Shown here: piece by piece, positions 5,550 to 6,438 of the stretch
How positions within the stretch are numbered: position 1 is the first letter of the stretch
Layout: the number at the start of each line of letters is the position of its first letter
Program-made: the position numbers and the translations under genes
From: an uncultured Porphyromonas sp.
GTDB lineage: Bacteria > Bacteroidota > Bacteroidia > Bacteroidales > Porphyromonadaceae
NCBI GenBank assembly: GCA_946222055.1
Contig: CAMIEW010000055.1
Span: 1 to 6,438, forward strand
Length of the DNA: 6,438 nt
Direction of reading: 5' to 3'
The notes under the pieces: model-generated
The model's input: the letters and a program-made list of their open reading frames with translations, nothing else
Database searches by the model: none
What the model was told of the DNA's origin: nothing

Positions 5550-6305
5550 CGACATAAAGCGATCTCTAAACTCCTCGTAGATCTCCCGCATATCCTGTGG
5601 AAGATAGCTGAGAGCCCTCTCAGCAAGTGGATCCGGGACTCCAAAGTAGGCCTCTGCCATACTCCCCACGATAGCAGCAAGGGTATCACTATCTCCACCG
5701 TAGTGAATCGCTGAGCGTATCGCATCCTCAAAGTCGGTAGACTTAGTCAGTATGAGCAGGGAGAGAGGGACGCATCCCTGGCAGGTCTCATCGAAGACAC
5801 CCACGCCGGGAAGTTGCCGCTCATAGTCTGCTCCGTAGGACGAGATGAGAAGATCCTGTATCTTGTCCCACTCACCACGCCTAAGTCGGAAGATCGCCTC
5901 AGCTACTACCTGAGCCCCCTTGATCCCCTCGGGATGATTGTGCGTGGGGAGAGCCGTCCGCTCTGCCTCTGCCAGGGTTGTCCCCAGATCCCCAAACGCC
6001 CAGCCCACCGGGGAGACTCGCATTGCGGATCCATTGCCGTAGCTCCCATATGGTCGATGGACAGTAGAGGTAAGCCACATCTGGAAGCGTCCTCCGTACC
6101 CTCTACCAGGGTATTTGCCACACCACTCTAAGAGTGCAGACTCGTAGGACTTGTGGTACAAGATCGCATCCGCCACAGCTATAGTACAGACAGTGTCGTC
6201 CGTAAAGGTCGTTCCCTCGCGGAAGAGGTCGAGGTCGTAGTCCTCCGTATTATTGTCAAACTCATAGGATGAGCCTGTCACATCTCCGATAATTGCTCCT
6301 ATCAT
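5529..6305 (-). CDS. ADP-ribosylglycohydrolase (DraG/ARH) family protein
   Basis: The 258-residue protein belongs to the metal-dependent ADP-ribosyl hydrolase family, whose members remove ADP-ribose from arginine, serine, poly-ADP-ribose or other targets. N-terminal IGAIIGDVTGSSYEF (2-16) and the metal-binding FTDDT (34-38) are followed by GNGSAMRVSPVGW (90-102), HNHPEGIKGAQ (122-132) and GGDSDTLAAIVGSMAEAYFG (203-222). The last of these supplies the second pair of metal-binding acids (Asp205, Asp207). All key acids of the family are present, so it is probably active. The substrate cannot be read from the sequence, and no ADP-ribosyltransferase gene is nearby. The start ATG at 6305 places the conserved GDxxGS motif at its normal distance from the N-terminus. 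It is convergent with bioD, with stops sharing a 6-bp overlap, and a functional link to biotin is not suggested. Confidence 0.88.
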   Translation of the reverse strand: MIGAIIGDVTGSSYEFDNNTEDYDLDLFREGTTFTDDTVCTIAVADAILYHKSYESALLEWCGKYPGRGYGGRFQMWLTSTVHRPYGSYGNGSAMRVSPVGWAFGDLGTTLAEAERTALPTHNHPEGIKGAQVVAEAIFRLRRGEWDKIQDLLISSYGADYERQLPGVGVFDETCQGCVPLSLLILTKSTDFEDAIRSAIHYGGDSDTLAAIVGSMAEAYFGVPDPLAERALSYLPQDMREIYEEFRDRFMSPPSSYL

Positions 6306-6325
6306 ACTTAACGTCTTCTTTTGTC

Positions 6326-6357
6326 CAAAAATACCATAATTATCTTAATTAGAACAA
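6326..6357 (-). promoter_or_regulatory. Bacteroidota-type promoter of the ADP-ribosylglycohydrolase gene
   Basis: On the minus strand TATTTTTG (6333 down to 6326) matches TAnnTTTG. A TTG (6357-6355) lies 21 bases upstream, within the range used by Bacteroidota -33 boxes. Transcription would start near 6319, about 14 bases before the ATG at 6305. This is a short leader but plausible where Shine-Dalgarno sites are little used. It is the best two-part promoter in the window. Confidence 0.5.
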
Positions 6358-6363
6358 GACACA

Positions 6364-6407
6364 CTTCCATCCCCAATCAAGTCAGAAGCAGAAAAGGGGG
6401 ATGGGAG
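6364..6407. repeat. Inverted repeat at the right edge
   Basis: CTTCCATCCCC (6364-6374) pairs with GGGGATGGGAG (6397-6407): eleven pairs, one of them a T-G wobble, around a 22-base purine-rich loop. On the minus strand the hairpin would be followed by a moderately T-rich stretch, so it may be the terminator of a leftward gene that lies beyond the edge. It sits just upstream of the promoter for the ADP-ribosylglycohydrolase gene. No coding region is seen from 6306 to the end. Confidence 0.35.
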
Positions 6408-6438
6408 CAACAGGGCAAGCGTATTACCAGATAAGAAT

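Overview
This window carries a five-gene biotin biosynthesis operon on the + strand (bioA-bioF-bioG-bioC-bioD, about 1033-5534). On its left is a small XRE-type helix-turn-helix regulator. On its right is a convergent ADP-ribosylglycohydrolase-family gene. The organism is most likely a member of the Bacteroidota, probably Bacteroidales. All three transcription units have a match to the TAnnTTTG -7 box of that phylum upstream, Shine-Dalgarno sequences are mostly absent, and the regulator's layout (HTH, WLLHGSGPMW, short linker, DDNTFE tail) resembles proteins common in Bacteroidales. Porphyromonas-like is my guess for the genus, from the proteins and the moderate GC content, and is not proven.

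Layout. Positions 1-219 are AT-rich non-coding DNA with a hairpin (111-134), a -7 box (161-168) and a 21-bp palindrome (184-204) between promoter and start codon. The regulator occupies 220-711 and is followed by a likely intrinsic terminator (759-797). Between it and bioA lies an array of four 22-bp units (856-943), each with a palindromic core close to CTAATACCGGTATTAG, and then a -7 box (994-1001). The biotin genes follow with almost no gaps: bioA/bioF overlap by ATGA, bioF/bioG by 10 bp, bioG/bioC by ATGA, and bioC/bioD are 14 bp apart. bioD and the minus-strand ADP-ribosylglycohydrolase gene (5529-6305) overlap tail to tail by 6 bp inside a strong hairpin (5510-5549). The right edge holds the promoter of the minus-strand gene and another inverted repeat.

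How the genes work together. BioC methylates malonyl-ACP so that fatty acid synthesis can extend it to pimeloyl-ACP methyl ester. BioG removes the methyl group. BioF makes KAPA (8-amino-7-oxononanoate), BioA makes DAPA (7,8-diaminononanoate), and BioD makes dethiobiotin. The last enzyme, biotin synthase (BioB), is not in the window. The most interesting unexplained element is the 22-bp palindrome array before bioA, which looks like a cooperative operator array. Second is the probable autoregulatory operator of the HTH gene.
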